DNA of 42,876 nt from Pararhizobium antarcticum (GTDB taxonomy: Bacteria; Pseudomonadota; Alphaproteobacteria; Rhizobiales; Rhizobiaceae): the NCBI RefSeq assembly GCF_001885585.1, contig NZ_LSRP01000099.1:1-42876 (forward strand), given 5' to 3'. The position numbers were made by a program, and so were the translations under genes. Shown here piece after piece: positions 25,385-33,374 of this stretch. How positions within the stretch are numbered: position 1 is the stretch's first letter; each line of letters starts with the position of its first letter. The notes beneath the pieces were generated by a model that saw only the letters and a program-made list of their open reading frames with translations, did no database searches and had not been told where the DNA came from.

Positions 25385-27324
25385 GCGATGCGGCACTGGC
25401 ATTCCGGCTATACGGCACGACAAGGGTCGAACCTTCGCCGCGACTGCTGAAAGCCGGCAGGCTTTCGGTCGAGCTTGCCGGCGGCAATCTGCGCAACATC
25501 CGCTACGACGGCGTCGAGCTTGTCCGGGCGATCTCCTATCTGGTCCGCGATCGTGACTGGGGGACCTATGATCCCGTGCTTTCGGATCTCGCCGTTCACG
25601 AAGACGGCGAAGGGTTCAAGGTCCGCTATTCCGCCCTCTGTGTCGGCCCGAACGATGCAGTTCTGCAGATCGTCGCGACCCTGACGGCCGGCGTGGACGG
25701 CACCTTGCGGTTCGAGGTCGAGGCCGGCACGCAGACCGGTTTCGAGACCAATCGCTGTGGCTTCTGCATCCTGCATCCCATCGTCGGACTTGCGGGTACA
25801 CCGGTTACCGTCGAGCATGTCGACGGATCGACCGAGCAAACGGCGCTCCCGGACCTGATCGAGCCCTGGCAGCCCTTCAAGGACATGCGAGCAATGACGC
25901 ACACGGCCTTGCCGGGCGTGTCGGTCGAATGCCGCATGGATGGCGACACGTTCGAGATGGAGGACCAGCGCAACTGGTCCGATGCGTCCTACAAGACCTA
26001 TGTCCGGCCGCTGGCGCTACCCTGGCCCTACCGGATCGAACCCGGCGAACCGGTTCGGCAGAGCATCACGCTAATGGTGACAGATACCCGGACAATCGCC
26101 GTGCCCATGGCAGGGCCAGCGCCTCTGGAGATGATTGACAGCGTCATCCGTATCGTCCCCGGCGAAAGCGCAGTCATCATGCCGGCCATCGGGCTCATCA
26201 TTGCGCCGGAAGAAGCAGAGGCAAGCCTCGCGCTGATGGTGAGCGGCCGTGCACCGTCCGTGCAGGATCTGGTCTTTCACTTTGATCCGGCAGCGGGCCA
26301 TGAGCCCTCCAGCTTCACGCATTTTGCAGCGATTGCTGCAGGCCACAAGGGAAGGACGGTGCTGGAAGTCGCTCTTGCCTGCAAGGCGCCTCTGGACAAA
26401 GAACTGCCGGCGCTCGCCGACGGCATGGCAAAGGCGGGTTTTGCGCCCGATGCGATCATGGTGTCGCCCTCCGTCGATCGCCAATCGACACCGCCGGGAA
26501 GCGCGTGGCCGCCATGCCCGGCGCTGCCGGATGTTTATGCGGCCGCCGCAAGCGCGTTTCCGGGGGTGCGACTGGGCGGCGGCATGCTGTCTTTTTTCAC
26601 CGAACTCAACCGCAAGCGCGTGCCGGCGGACAATCTGGCCTTCATCAGCCATTGCACAAATCCGATCGTCCATGCCGCGGATGACATCAGTGTCATGCAA
26701 ACCTTGGAGGCTTTGCCCTTCATTACGCGGTCGATCCGCGCCATCTATGGCAAAAAGTCCTATCGCCTGGGCCCGTCCACCATCGCCATGCGCCAGAACC
26801 CCTATGGCAGCCGCACGATGGAGAACGCGCAGGACGACCGGATGCCGATGGCTGATCGTGACCCTAGGCACAACGCCCTGTTCGGAGCGGCCTTTGCCCT
26901 TGGTTACGCCATCCGTGTCCTCGATGCCGGATTGGAATGCCTGACGCTGTCGGCTTTGACCGGCCGTTTCGGGCTCATTTCAGGTGTTGGGGAGCCGGTC
27001 GCGGCCGGCGGTGACCGACCGCTCACCCATGTCGTGCGAATGCTGGCGCAGGCGGCGGGGCAGGGCTTTCGGGCGTGTTCATCCTCCAGTCCCGAGAGGG
27101 CGCTTGCCGTCCTGATAGAGGAGGGGACAAAAACGAAGCTGCTGGTGGTCAACATCACCGCGCAGACACAGACGGTTGACCTTTCGGCTCTTGGGAAACT
27201 GTCGCAAGCCAGCCTCACGATGCTGGACGACAGCACGATGCAGCCTGAAAGGGGGGTGGAAAACCCATCCGGCGGCGGACTGTTGCCGTTGCGCCCCTTC
27301 GCCATTGCGCGGATTGACTTCTGA
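25381..27324 (+). CDS. apnL: D-apionate lactonase
   Basis: A 647-residue protein with the architecture of ApnL: a beta-rich N-terminal domain (VELAGGNLRNIRYDGVELVRAISYLVRDRDWGTYDP) and a barrel-like C-terminal part with GGMLSFFTELNRKRVP and FISHCTNPIVHAADDISVMQTLEA. ApnL hydrolyses D-apionolactone to D-apionate. The gene overlaps apsD by 4 nt, which couples the dehydrogenase to lactone opening. No signal peptide, so cytoplasmic. The name rests on motif similarity and context. Confidence 0.8.
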   Translation: MSDAALAFRLYGTTRVEPSPRLLKAGRLSVELAGGNLRNIRYDGVELVRAISYLVRDRDWGTYDPVLSDLAVHEDGEGFKVRYSALCVGPNDAVLQIVATLTAGVDGTLRFEVEAGTQTGFETNRCGFCILHPIVGLAGTPVTVEHVDGSTEQTALPDLIEPWQPFKDMRAMTHTALPGVSVECRMDGDTFEMEDQRNWSDASYKTYVRPLALPWPYRIEPGEPVRQSITLMVTDTRTIAVPMAGPAPLEMIDSVIRIVPGESAVIMPAIGLIIAPEEAEASLALMVSGRAPSVQDLVFHFDPAAGHEPSSFTHFAAIAAGHKGRTVLEVALACKAPLDKELPALADGMAKAGFAPDAIMVSPSVDRQSTPPGSAWPPCPALPDVYAAAASAFPGVRLGGGMLSFFTELNRKRVPADNLAFISHCTNPIVHAADDISVMQTLEALPFITRSIRAIYGKKSYRLGPSTIAMRQNPYGSRTMENAQDDRMPMADRDPRHNALFGAAFALGYAIRVLDAGLECLTLSALTGRFGLISGVGEPVAAGGDRPLTHVVRMLAQAAGQGFRACSSSSPERALAVLIEEGTKTKLLVVNITAQTQTVDLSALGKLSQASLTMLDDSTMQPERGVENPSGGGLLPLRPFAIARIDF

Positions 27325-27498
27325 CGGCTGGCGTCCGCTGTCCGTGCCTGCGACACTGACACCTTTACCCGCAGGCGCCTCCTGTCCATATAACGATTCC
27401 GATCTGGCGTATTATGAGATAGCGTCAGCCGGAGTTCGGCTGCCTGCCTGTTTGATGGGCTGCGGCATCAGTGGAAAGACGCTTGAGGAGGTTTTGGC

Positions 27499-28287
27499 AT
27501 GGCGGATGTAATGTGGAGTGGGATGAGGATACCGGATCTTGCCGGCAAAGCGGTGCTGATCACCGGTGCGTCGACGGGAATCGGCGCAGCACTGGTCCGC
27601 GCCTTCGTGGCGCAGGGTGCAAAAGTTGCGATCCACTACAATGAAAGCCGCGCGGCCGCGACGGAACTTGCCGCTGAGGTTTCCGGTGCGGGCGGCGATG
27701 TCGTGCTTGTTCAGGGCGATGTCTCCGTCGAGGGAGAGACCGAGCGCGTCGTCCAGGAGGCGGCTGCACATTTCGGTCGTCTCGACGGATTGATCAACAA
27801 TGCCGGCGGCATGCTTGGCCGCATGACGACAGCGGATATGAGCGATGCCCATTATGACCGGGTTATGAACCTCAACGCCCGTTCCGTGCTGGCCGCAACC
27901 CGGGCAGCCCAGCCATTCCTTGCCAGACAGGGCGGTTTCATCATCAACACGACCTCTATCGCCGCCCGCAACGGCGGCGGCAACGGCGCCATTCTCTACG
28001 CGGCGTCCAAGGGCTTCGTCTCGACCATCACCAGGGGCCACGCCAAGGAATTCGTACCCGACGGGATCCGGGTCAACGCTGTTGCGCCGGGCGTTATTTC
28101 CACGCCGTTCCATGATCGCTACACCAGTCCGGAAATGCTTGACGCTCAGCGCAAGACTGTGCCGATGGGCCGGGTCGGCTCCCCGGACGAATGCGTCGGC
28201 GCCTATCTGTTCCTTGCCTCCGACATGCTGTCCGGCTACATCACGGGACAGATCATCGAAGTGAATGGTGGGCAGTTGATGCCGTAA
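27499..28287 (+). CDS. SDR-family oxidoreductase (second copy in island)
   Basis: A 262-residue classical SDR with TGASTGIG, NNAGG, catalytic Ser in NTTSIAA and an active site YAASK. The C-terminus ends VNGGQLMP. It begins 174 bp after apnL with its own strong TTGAGGAGG ribosome site, so it may have a separate promoter. A role in oxidising a related polyol, or a substitute lactone-forming dehydrogenase, is possible. It shares only general SDR motifs with the SDR at 9146. No specific substrate can be named. Confidence 0.85.
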   Translation: MADVMWSGMRIPDLAGKAVLITGASTGIGAALVRAFVAQGAKVAIHYNESRAAATELAAEVSGAGGDVVLVQGDVSVEGETERVVQEAAAHFGRLDGLINNAGGMLGRMTTADMSDAHYDRVMNLNARSVLAATRAAQPFLARQGGFIINTTSIAARNGGGNGAILYAASKGFVSTITRGHAKEFVPDGIRVNAVAPGVISTPFHDRYTSPEMLDAQRKTVPMGRVGSPDECVGAYLFLASDMLSGYITGQIIEVNGGQLMP

Positions 28288-28349
28288 TGGCAGCAATTTG
28301 CAGCCCCGGCTTTCGCCAGATTTTTTGCGGGATAAAAAAGGATATCACC

Positions 28350-28574
28350 ATGGCACGCAGACCGCTCAATCCGAAGGATGCGGCAGAGGCCCTGTTCGCG
28401 CCGGCAAAAAAGACTGTCGCACCGGCGCGCGAAGCGCCGGCGATCCCCAACACCAAGGAACTGGTGTCGATCAAGATCGACAGCGTCGTGCTTGAATATT
28501 TCCAGAATGATGGCCCCGGCTGGCAGGACAGGATCAACGACGTCTTGCGTGACGCCATGTCGAAGAACGATTAG
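28350..28574 (+). CDS. BrnA-like antitoxin domain protein, no toxin partner
   Basis: A 74-residue basic protein. The C-terminal half (VSIKIDSVVLEYFQNDGPGWQDRINDVLRDAM) matches the BrnA antitoxin pattern, a ribbon-helix-helix DNA-binding fold. BrnA normally sits directly downstream of the BrnT ribonuclease, but the gene upstream is an SDR and no BrnT-like reading frame was found nearby. It could be an orphan antitoxin, a small regulator, or a remnant of a toxin-antitoxin pair. The ATG follows AAAAAAGGATATCACC. Confidence 0.7.
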   Translation: MARRPLNPKDAAEALFAPAKKTVAPAREAPAIPNTKELVSIKIDSVVLEYFQNDGPGWQDRINDVLRDAMSKND

Positions 28575-28614
28575 CCCGGCGCTGACGGGCTGTCGCCCTT
28601 TTGTCAGCACCGGG
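28575..28614 (+). terminator. Nested hairpin terminator after the BrnA-like gene
   Basis: An outer 12-bp stem with one mismatch (CCCGGCGCTGAC with GTCAGCACCGGG) encloses an inner GGGC-TGTC-GCCC hairpin followed by TTTT. The inner hairpin plus T-run can act as a rightward terminator. The outer stem probably also insulates the convergent secreted-protein gene. Confidence 0.6.
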
Positions 28615-28651
28615 CAATCGGTGTGAACCAGCCTGAAACGCTGGCTGCGGA

Positions 28652-29011
28652 TTATTCCTCCGTCAGCGTTTCCGTGCCGCTGCCGTCCTTGCCGGTAATT
28701 GTCCAGGAGCCAACAAGGGTGCCGTCGCCCTTCACCTTGTATACGACCAGGCCCAGCGCATCCTCCAGCACGTAGGCTGCGGCAAACGCATCTTCGTTCA
28801 GCATGCAGACACCGGTCGACTTGGTGCCGTTGGTGTCCCACTCGATGACGCAGGTCGTGTCACTTGCGAGCGTGATTTCGGCCGTGCCGGAATAGGCCGA
28901 GCCGTCCAGATTGGTGCCTTCGACCGTGTATTTTCCGGCATTAACGGTCTGTGCCGTCGCCGGAGCGGCCATGGCCAGGCCAATCAAGGCTGCAAACAGA
29001 ATATTTTTCAT
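28652..29011 (-). CDS. Small secreted hypothetical protein
   Basis: A 119-residue protein with a clear signal peptide (MKNILFAALIGLAMAAPATA, cleavage after TAQ or ATA). The mature domain is a small beta-rich module with repeated glycine/threonine strands, including GKYTVEGTNLDGSAYSGTAEI, a cysteine pair (CVIEW and CMLNEDAF) and WTITGKDGSG. Cysteine spacing suggests one disulfide in the periplasm. I recognise a pattern seen in rhizobial hypothetical proteins but no characterised function. It stands alone, with a GAGGGG ribosome site. Confidence 0.75.
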   Translation of the reverse strand: MKNILFAALIGLAMAAPATAQTVNAGKYTVEGTNLDGSAYSGTAEITLASDTTCVIEWDTNGTKSTGVCMLNEDAFAAAYVLEDALGLVVYKVKGDGTLVGSWTITGKDGSGTETLTEE

Positions 29012-29165
29012 GGGATCCCCCTCAAGGATAAATCGGCTCGCTGTGCGAGAGGAAAGTAGCAATATGCGACATTTCTTATAGTTTAAAGGGGCATCTTCGA
29101 CGTGTTTCAGGCTATTTTTGGGGGAAAATCTCGAAATACAGGAAGGCCGCAGCCGGCCTTTGCCA

Positions 29166-29897
29166 TCAGCTCCTGTCGGCCGCGATTTCCGGTGCAAGCA
29201 GCCCCTCGGCGATCCTTGCCGCCTCGGTGATATGCGCCCGGCAGGCTGCCGTCGCAGCGTCCGGCTCGTTGCGCATGATGGCATTGAAAATTTCGCGCAT
29301 GCTGGCCGGGCCGGATACCGTCCTGTTTACAGTTGCCAGCGTCATCACCCGAAGGCGCGAGATTCTGCCGTTCAGCCGCTTGACGATGTCCCAGGCGATC
29401 TCGTGGCCACCGGACAGAAAGATCGTCTCATAGAAAGCGTTCGTCGCGGCCAGAATGGTCATCGCATCGTTCTTGGCGGAGTTTCTGTCGAGATCCTCCA
29501 GTACCGTGCGCAGTTTTTCCTTGGTCTCGAGATCGGCATTGCGCGCGCAATCGGCAACGGCTGTCGTCTCCAGGGCAATGCGGATGTCGTAGATCTGGCG
29601 AGCCTGATGCCACGCGATGAGTGCCACGATCGGCCCCTGCTTGGGCGCGGTTTCAACCAGGCCTTCGGTCTCGAGATGGCGCAGAACCTCGCGGATGACC
29701 GAGCGCGAAACGCCGAGCTGGTCGCAGAGCGCCCGCTCGACAAGTCTCTGGCCCGGCCGGAACAGGCCGGCAATGATGGCGTTGCGCAGACGTTCCAGCG
29801 ACATCTCGCGAAGCGTGATGGGCGGGTTCTCGATCCGCAACGATCCAAGATCTTGGACGACGTCGTCGGAGGTGATGGCGAACAGCTTCTGGCTCAT
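29166..29897 (-). CDS. GntR-family regulator (FCD type) of the flavin-monooxygenase operon
   Basis: A 243-residue regulator. The winged helix (about residues 30-95) contains LRNAIIAGLFRPGQRLVERALCDQLGVSRSVIREVLRHLE-type sequence, and the FCD domain follows. Two of the usual metal-ligand histidines appear replaced (FYETIF for FH, SMREIF for EH), with the last kept in RAHI, so metal binding may be lost and the ligand may bind differently. It diverges from the DUF1185-led operon across about 100 bp containing a strong palindrome. It is therefore the probable local regulator. Confidence 0.87.
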   Translation of the reverse strand: MSQKLFAITSDDVVQDLGSLRIENPPITLREMSLERLRNAIIAGLFRPGQRLVERALCDQLGVSRSVIREVLRHLETEGLVETAPKQGPIVALIAWHQARQIYDIRIALETTAVADCARNADLETKEKLRTVLEDLDRNSAKNDAMTILAATNAFYETIFLSGGHEIAWDIVKRLNGRISRLRVMTLATVNRTVSGPASMREIFNAIMRNEPDAATAACRAHITEAARIAEGLLAPEIAADRS

Positions 29898-29943
29898 TCC
29901 TTTTCATAGCTGCAGGAAAGATGAGAAACAAGACTTGACACTT

Positions 29944-29967
29944 CATATGATGGTATACCAACATATG
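29944..29967. promoter_or_regulatory. Near-perfect 24-bp operator palindrome
   Basis: CATATG, A, TGGTATACCA, A, CATATG: perfectly symmetric apart from the two single A bases flanking the core. The TGGTATACCA core resembles operators of VanR/FadR-type GntR proteins. A TTGACA hexamer lies immediately left at 29935-29940, so the palindrome occupies the spacer and -10 zone of the rightward promoter, ideal for repression. The divergent GntR gene starts 47 bp away. Confidence 0.75.
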
Positions 29968-29997
29968 GAATATCGAAATTGACATGGGGGATGGGCT

Positions 29998-30600
29998 ATG
30001 GCCATCGAGATCCGGAAGACGCTGCTGCAGGTGGAAACCACACTGATCGAGGGCGGCAAGGCTGCGGGCACCCCCCTGAAGCTGTTTGCCGCCATAGCGG
30101 TCATCAAGAACCCCTGGGCGGGTCTTGGCTACGTCGAGGACCTTAAGCCCGAGATCCATGCCGTCGCACCGGTGCTGGGTGCGCTTCTCACCAAGATGAT
30201 CCTGGACGCTGTCGGCTCGGGCGATATGGTCGAAGCCTATGGCAAGGCGGCGATCGTCGGGCTCGATGGGGAGCTGGAGCATGCCTCGGCCCTGATCCAT
30301 ACGCTTCGTTTCGGCAATCACTATCGCACGGCCGTCGGCGCCAAGTCCTATCTGGCCTTCTGCAACACGCGCGGCCCGGCCAATGCACCGTTGATGATCC
30401 CGCTGATGGACAAGAACGACGAAGGCCGCCGTTCGCATTACCTGACGATCCAGACCGCCATTCCCGACGCGCCAGCCGCCGGCGAGATCGTCGTGGCGCT
30501 CGGCGCATCGGTCGGCGGTCGTCCGCATCACCGCATTGGTGACCGCTATGAGGACCTCAAGGACCTCGGCCATGACGCAACAAATCCCGCAGCGGTCTGA
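29998..30600 (+). CDS. DUF1185 'amino acid synthesis' family protein
   Basis: A 200-residue protein with features of DUF1185: IRKTLLQVETTLIEGGK near the start, KNPWAG, EHASALIHTLRFGNHYR in the middle and DEGRRSHYLTIQTAIPDAP near the end. The biochemical role of the family is not established; the 'amino acid synthesis' label is inherited. It is the first gene of the operon, just downstream of the palindromic operator, and the next gene overlaps its end. In this setting it may act on a small amide, hydrazide or unstable ring-opened product, which is speculation. Confidence 0.75.
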   Translation: MAIEIRKTLLQVETTLIEGGKAAGTPLKLFAAIAVIKNPWAGLGYVEDLKPEIHAVAPVLGALLTKMILDAVGSGDMVEAYGKAAIVGLDGELEHASALIHTLRFGNHYRTAVGAKSYLAFCNTRGPANAPLMIPLMDKNDEGRRSHYLTIQTAIPDAPAAGEIVVALGASVGGRPHHRIGDRYEDLKDLGHDATNPAAV

Positions 30601-31405
30601 GGCGGGTATGGGCAGCGTCCGGCGGCTCCACAGCAAGAATGGCACGGCCTGGGCAGAGGCCGGAAGCGGTGCGCCGCTGGTCCTCATCCATGGTGTCGGC
30701 ATGCGGCTGGAAGCCTGGGCACCGCAGATGGCGGCACTGTGCGCCAGCCATCGGGTGATCGCCGTCGATATGCCGGGCCATGGCGAAAGCCGTGCGCTTC
30801 CAGAGAGTTCGGGCCTTGAGGCCTTTGTCGATTGGCTTTCGGTGTTTCTCGATGATCTGCGGCTGGAGCATGTCAGCTTGGCCGGCCATTCGATGGGCGC
30901 CCTCATCGCCGGGGGGGCTGCGGCCTCCTTCGGCAAGAAAATTGCACGTGTCGCTCTTCTCAATGGCGTCTATCGCCGCGATGCCACCGCCAGCGCCGCG
31001 GTCATCGCGCGGGCAAGAGAGATCTCCAAGGGCACCATCGATTTCGAAGGGCCACTCCTGCGATGGTTCGGCCAAGAGTGTCGCGACAGCGAGGCCTACC
31101 ATCTGACCAGGAACTGGCTGTCATCCGTCGATCCCAAGGCATACACAACAGCCTACACCGCCTTTGCGACCGGCGACACGACCTTTGCCGATCGCTGGCC
31201 ACAGGTCTGCTGTCCGGCTCTGTTCCTGACAGGGGCGGACGATCCAAACTCAACGCCAGCCATGGCAGAAGCCATGGCAGAAGCCGCCCCCGCCGGTTAT
31301 GCGGTGCTGATCGACGGCCACCGGCATATGGTCAATCTGACGGCTCCCGACGATGTAAACAGGATCCTGTCGGACTGGCTGACCCTTGAGGAGGTGAACC
31401 GATGA
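30572..31405 (+). CDS. Alpha/beta hydrolase
   Basis: A 277-residue alpha/beta-hydrolase fold protein. The oxyanion segment is LIHGVGM, the nucleophile elbow GHSMG, a candidate catalytic acid sits in TGADDPNS and the histidine in DGHRHMVNLT. No signal peptide is seen. It overlaps the DUF1185 gene by 29 nt and the flavin reductase gene by 4 nt. Hydrolases of this kind cleave esters, enol-lactones or carbamates formed after flavin-dependent oxygenation, as RutD does in uracil breakdown. The direct substrate is unknown. Confidence 0.85.
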   Translation: MTQQIPQRSEAGMGSVRRLHSKNGTAWAEAGSGAPLVLIHGVGMRLEAWAPQMAALCASHRVIAVDMPGHGESRALPESSGLEAFVDWLSVFLDDLRLEHVSLAGHSMGALIAGGAAASFGKKIARVALLNGVYRRDATASAAVIARAREISKGTIDFEGPLLRWFGQECRDSEAYHLTRNWLSSVDPKAYTTAYTAFATGDTTFADRWPQVCCPALFLTGADDPNSTPAMAEAMAEAAPAGYAVLIDGHRHMVNLTAPDDVNRILSDWLTLEEVNR

Positions 31406-32328
31406 GTGACACATCTTTCGACGCACGCGCACTGCGCACCGCCTTCGGCGCCTTCCCGACCGGTGTCACGGTCGTCACGACCCACGATCCCGCGGGAAAC
31501 CCGATCGGCTTCACCGCCAATTCCTTCACCTCCGTATCGCTCGACCCGCCATTGCTTCTGGTCTGCCTTGCAAAAACCTCGCGCAATTTCGCGGTCATGA
31601 CGCAAAACTCAGGTTTTGCGGTCAATATCCTTTCGGAAACGCAAAAGGATGTCTCAAACACGTTTGCCCGCCCGGTCGAGGATCGCTTCTCGGCCGTCGA
31701 TTGGACAAAGGGACCTTATGGTTCACCTGTCTTCAGCAACGTCGCCGCCTGGTTCGATTGTTCGATGGAACAGGTGATCGAGGCCGGCGACCACGTGATC
31801 CTGATGGGCCGTGTCCAGGCTTTTGCAGACAATGGCCTGAATGGCCTCGGTTATGCCAAGGGCAGCTATTTCACCCCTGGCCTTGCGGGCAAGGCCGTCT
31901 CGGCAGCAGCGGACGGCACCGTGGAACTCAGCGCGGTTCTGGAGCGCAACGGGTCCGTGCTGATGCTTGGGGAAGACAGGCTTCACCTTCCGACCTGCGC
32001 GATGGACGATACCGATCCAACTGCCACGCTCGGAGCCTATCTCCAGGCTCTGACCGGTCTTCCGGTCAGCGTCGGCTTTCTGTACTCGGTCTATGAGAGC
32101 CGCGCCGACAGCCGCCAGCACATTGTCTATCATGCCTCTATCGGCGAGGGCGAGCCGGCGAACGGCCGCTTTCTGCAACCCGGCGACGTTGCGCCGGACA
32201 GGCTGGCCAATCCCGCCACTGCCGATATCCTCAGGCGGTTCGCCGCCGAGAGTTCGATCGGCAATTTCGGCGTCTACTTCGGCAATGAAACCGCCGGCAA
32301 GGTGCACCCCGTTGCAAGGAAAGCCTGA
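31402..32328 (+). CDS. Flavin reductase with C-terminal extension
   Basis: A 308-residue protein. Residues about 10-160 form an HpaC/RutF-type flavin reductase domain (FGAFPTGVTVVTT, GFTANSFTSVSLDPPLLLVCL) that supplies reduced FMN to a partner monooxygenase. The remaining 140 residues are not part of the usual reductase. Their strand order (ELSAVLERNGSVLML, GFLYSVYES, QHIVYHASIG) loosely resembles a Nudix fold lacking the Nudix box. The partner is the luciferase-like gene starting 3 bp downstream. A strong GAGGAGGTGAACC ribosome site precedes the ATG. Confidence 0.85.
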   Translation: MSDTSFDARALRTAFGAFPTGVTVVTTHDPAGNPIGFTANSFTSVSLDPPLLLVCLAKTSRNFAVMTQNSGFAVNILSETQKDVSNTFARPVEDRFSAVDWTKGPYGSPVFSNVAAWFDCSMEQVIEAGDHVILMGRVQAFADNGLNGLGYAKGSYFTPGLAGKAVSAAADGTVELSAVLERNGSVLMLGEDRLHLPTCAMDDTDPTATLGAYLQALTGLPVSVGFLYSVYESRADSRQHIVYHASIGEGEPANGRFLQPGDVAPDRLANPATADILRRFAAESSIGNFGVYFGNETAGKVHPVARKA

Positions 32329-32331
32329 ACG

Positions 32332-33369
32332 ATGAAATTTTCCCTTTTCGTCCATATGGAACGTCTCGACGCCGAGCAGGACCACAAGAGCCTCTACGAG
32401 GAATTCGTTGCGCTCTGTGAAATCGCCGACAAGGGCGGCATGCACGCCATCTGGACCGGCGAACATCACGGCATGGATTTCACCATCGCGCCCAACCCGT
32501 TCGTGACGATTGCCGATCTGGCGCGCCGCACGAAAAATGTCCGGCTCGGGACGGGGACCGTGATCGCGCCCTTCTGGCATCCGATCAAGCTTGCCGGCGA
32601 AGCGGCGATGACCGATCTCATCTGCGACGGCCGGCTCGACATCGGCATTGCGCGCGGCGCCTATGCTTTCGAATACGAGCGCCTTCTGCCGGGCCTGGAC
32701 GCCTGGGGCGCGGGCCAGCGCATGCGCGAACTGATCCCTGCAGTCCAGAAACTCTGGGAGGGCGACTATGCCCATGACGGCGAGTTCTACACATTCCCGT
32801 CGACGACATCTGCGCCAAAGCCGCTCCAGAAATATCCACCGATCTGGGTGGCGGCGCGCGATCCCAACAGCCATGAATTTGCCGTCGCCAATGGCTGCAA
32901 TGTGCAGGTGACGCCACTCTGGCAGGGTGACGACGAAGTCGAGACACTGATGACGCGCTTCAACGAGGCGTGCGCCAAGCATCCGCAGACCGAGCGCCCG
33001 AAGATCATGCTGCTGCGCCACACCTATGTCGGTTCCGACGCGGCGGACATCGCGCAGGCGGCGCATGAAATGAGCGTCTACTACAATTACTTCTTCGCCT
33101 GGTTCAAGAACGAGAAGCCGATCCACCAGGGCCTGATCGAGCGCATCCCGCCCGAGGATATCGCCGCCAATGCGATGCTCTCGGCCGAGGTCATGCGCAG
33201 CAACAATGTGGTCGGCGATGCCGATGCCGTGATTGCTCGGGTCAAGGCCTATGAAGCGATGGGCTATGACGAATATTCCTTCTGGATCGACACGGGCATG
33301 AGCTTCGAGCGCAAGAAGGCGTCGCTCGAACGCTTCATTGCCGATGTCATGCCGGCCTTTGCGGAGTGA
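32332..33369 (+). CDS. Luciferase-like (LLM class) flavin-dependent monooxygenase
   Basis: A 345-residue bacterial-luciferase-type TIM barrel. Family landmarks are the EHHGMDF segment, VRLGTGTVIAPFWHPIKLAGEAAMTDLICDGRLDIGIARG-type barrel core and PPIWVAARDPNSHEFA. It uses reduced flavin from the reductase encoded just before it to insert oxygen into, and possibly open or deaminate, an organic substrate. Members include alkanal monooxygenase, RutA and pyridine monooxygenase, so the class alone does not fix the substrate. The operon also provides hydrolase and aldehyde dehydrogenase steps. Confidence 0.88.
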   Translation: MKFSLFVHMERLDAEQDHKSLYEEFVALCEIADKGGMHAIWTGEHHGMDFTIAPNPFVTIADLARRTKNVRLGTGTVIAPFWHPIKLAGEAAMTDLICDGRLDIGIARGAYAFEYERLLPGLDAWGAGQRMRELIPAVQKLWEGDYAHDGEFYTFPSTTSAPKPLQKYPPIWVAARDPNSHEFAVANGCNVQVTPLWQGDDEVETLMTRFNEACAKHPQTERPKIMLLRHTYVGSDAADIAQAAHEMSVYYNYFFAWFKNEKPIHQGLIERIPPEDIAANAMLSAEVMRSNNVVGDADAVIARVKAYEAMGYDEYSFWIDTGMSFERKKASLERFIADVMPAFAE

Positions 33370-33374
33370 ACGGG

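Noticed and set aside
29118-29909. Long open frame opposite the GntR gene at 29166-29897
   Set aside because: It mirrors the regulator on the other strand, has no ribosome site and no recognisable domain; high GC makes such antisense frames common.
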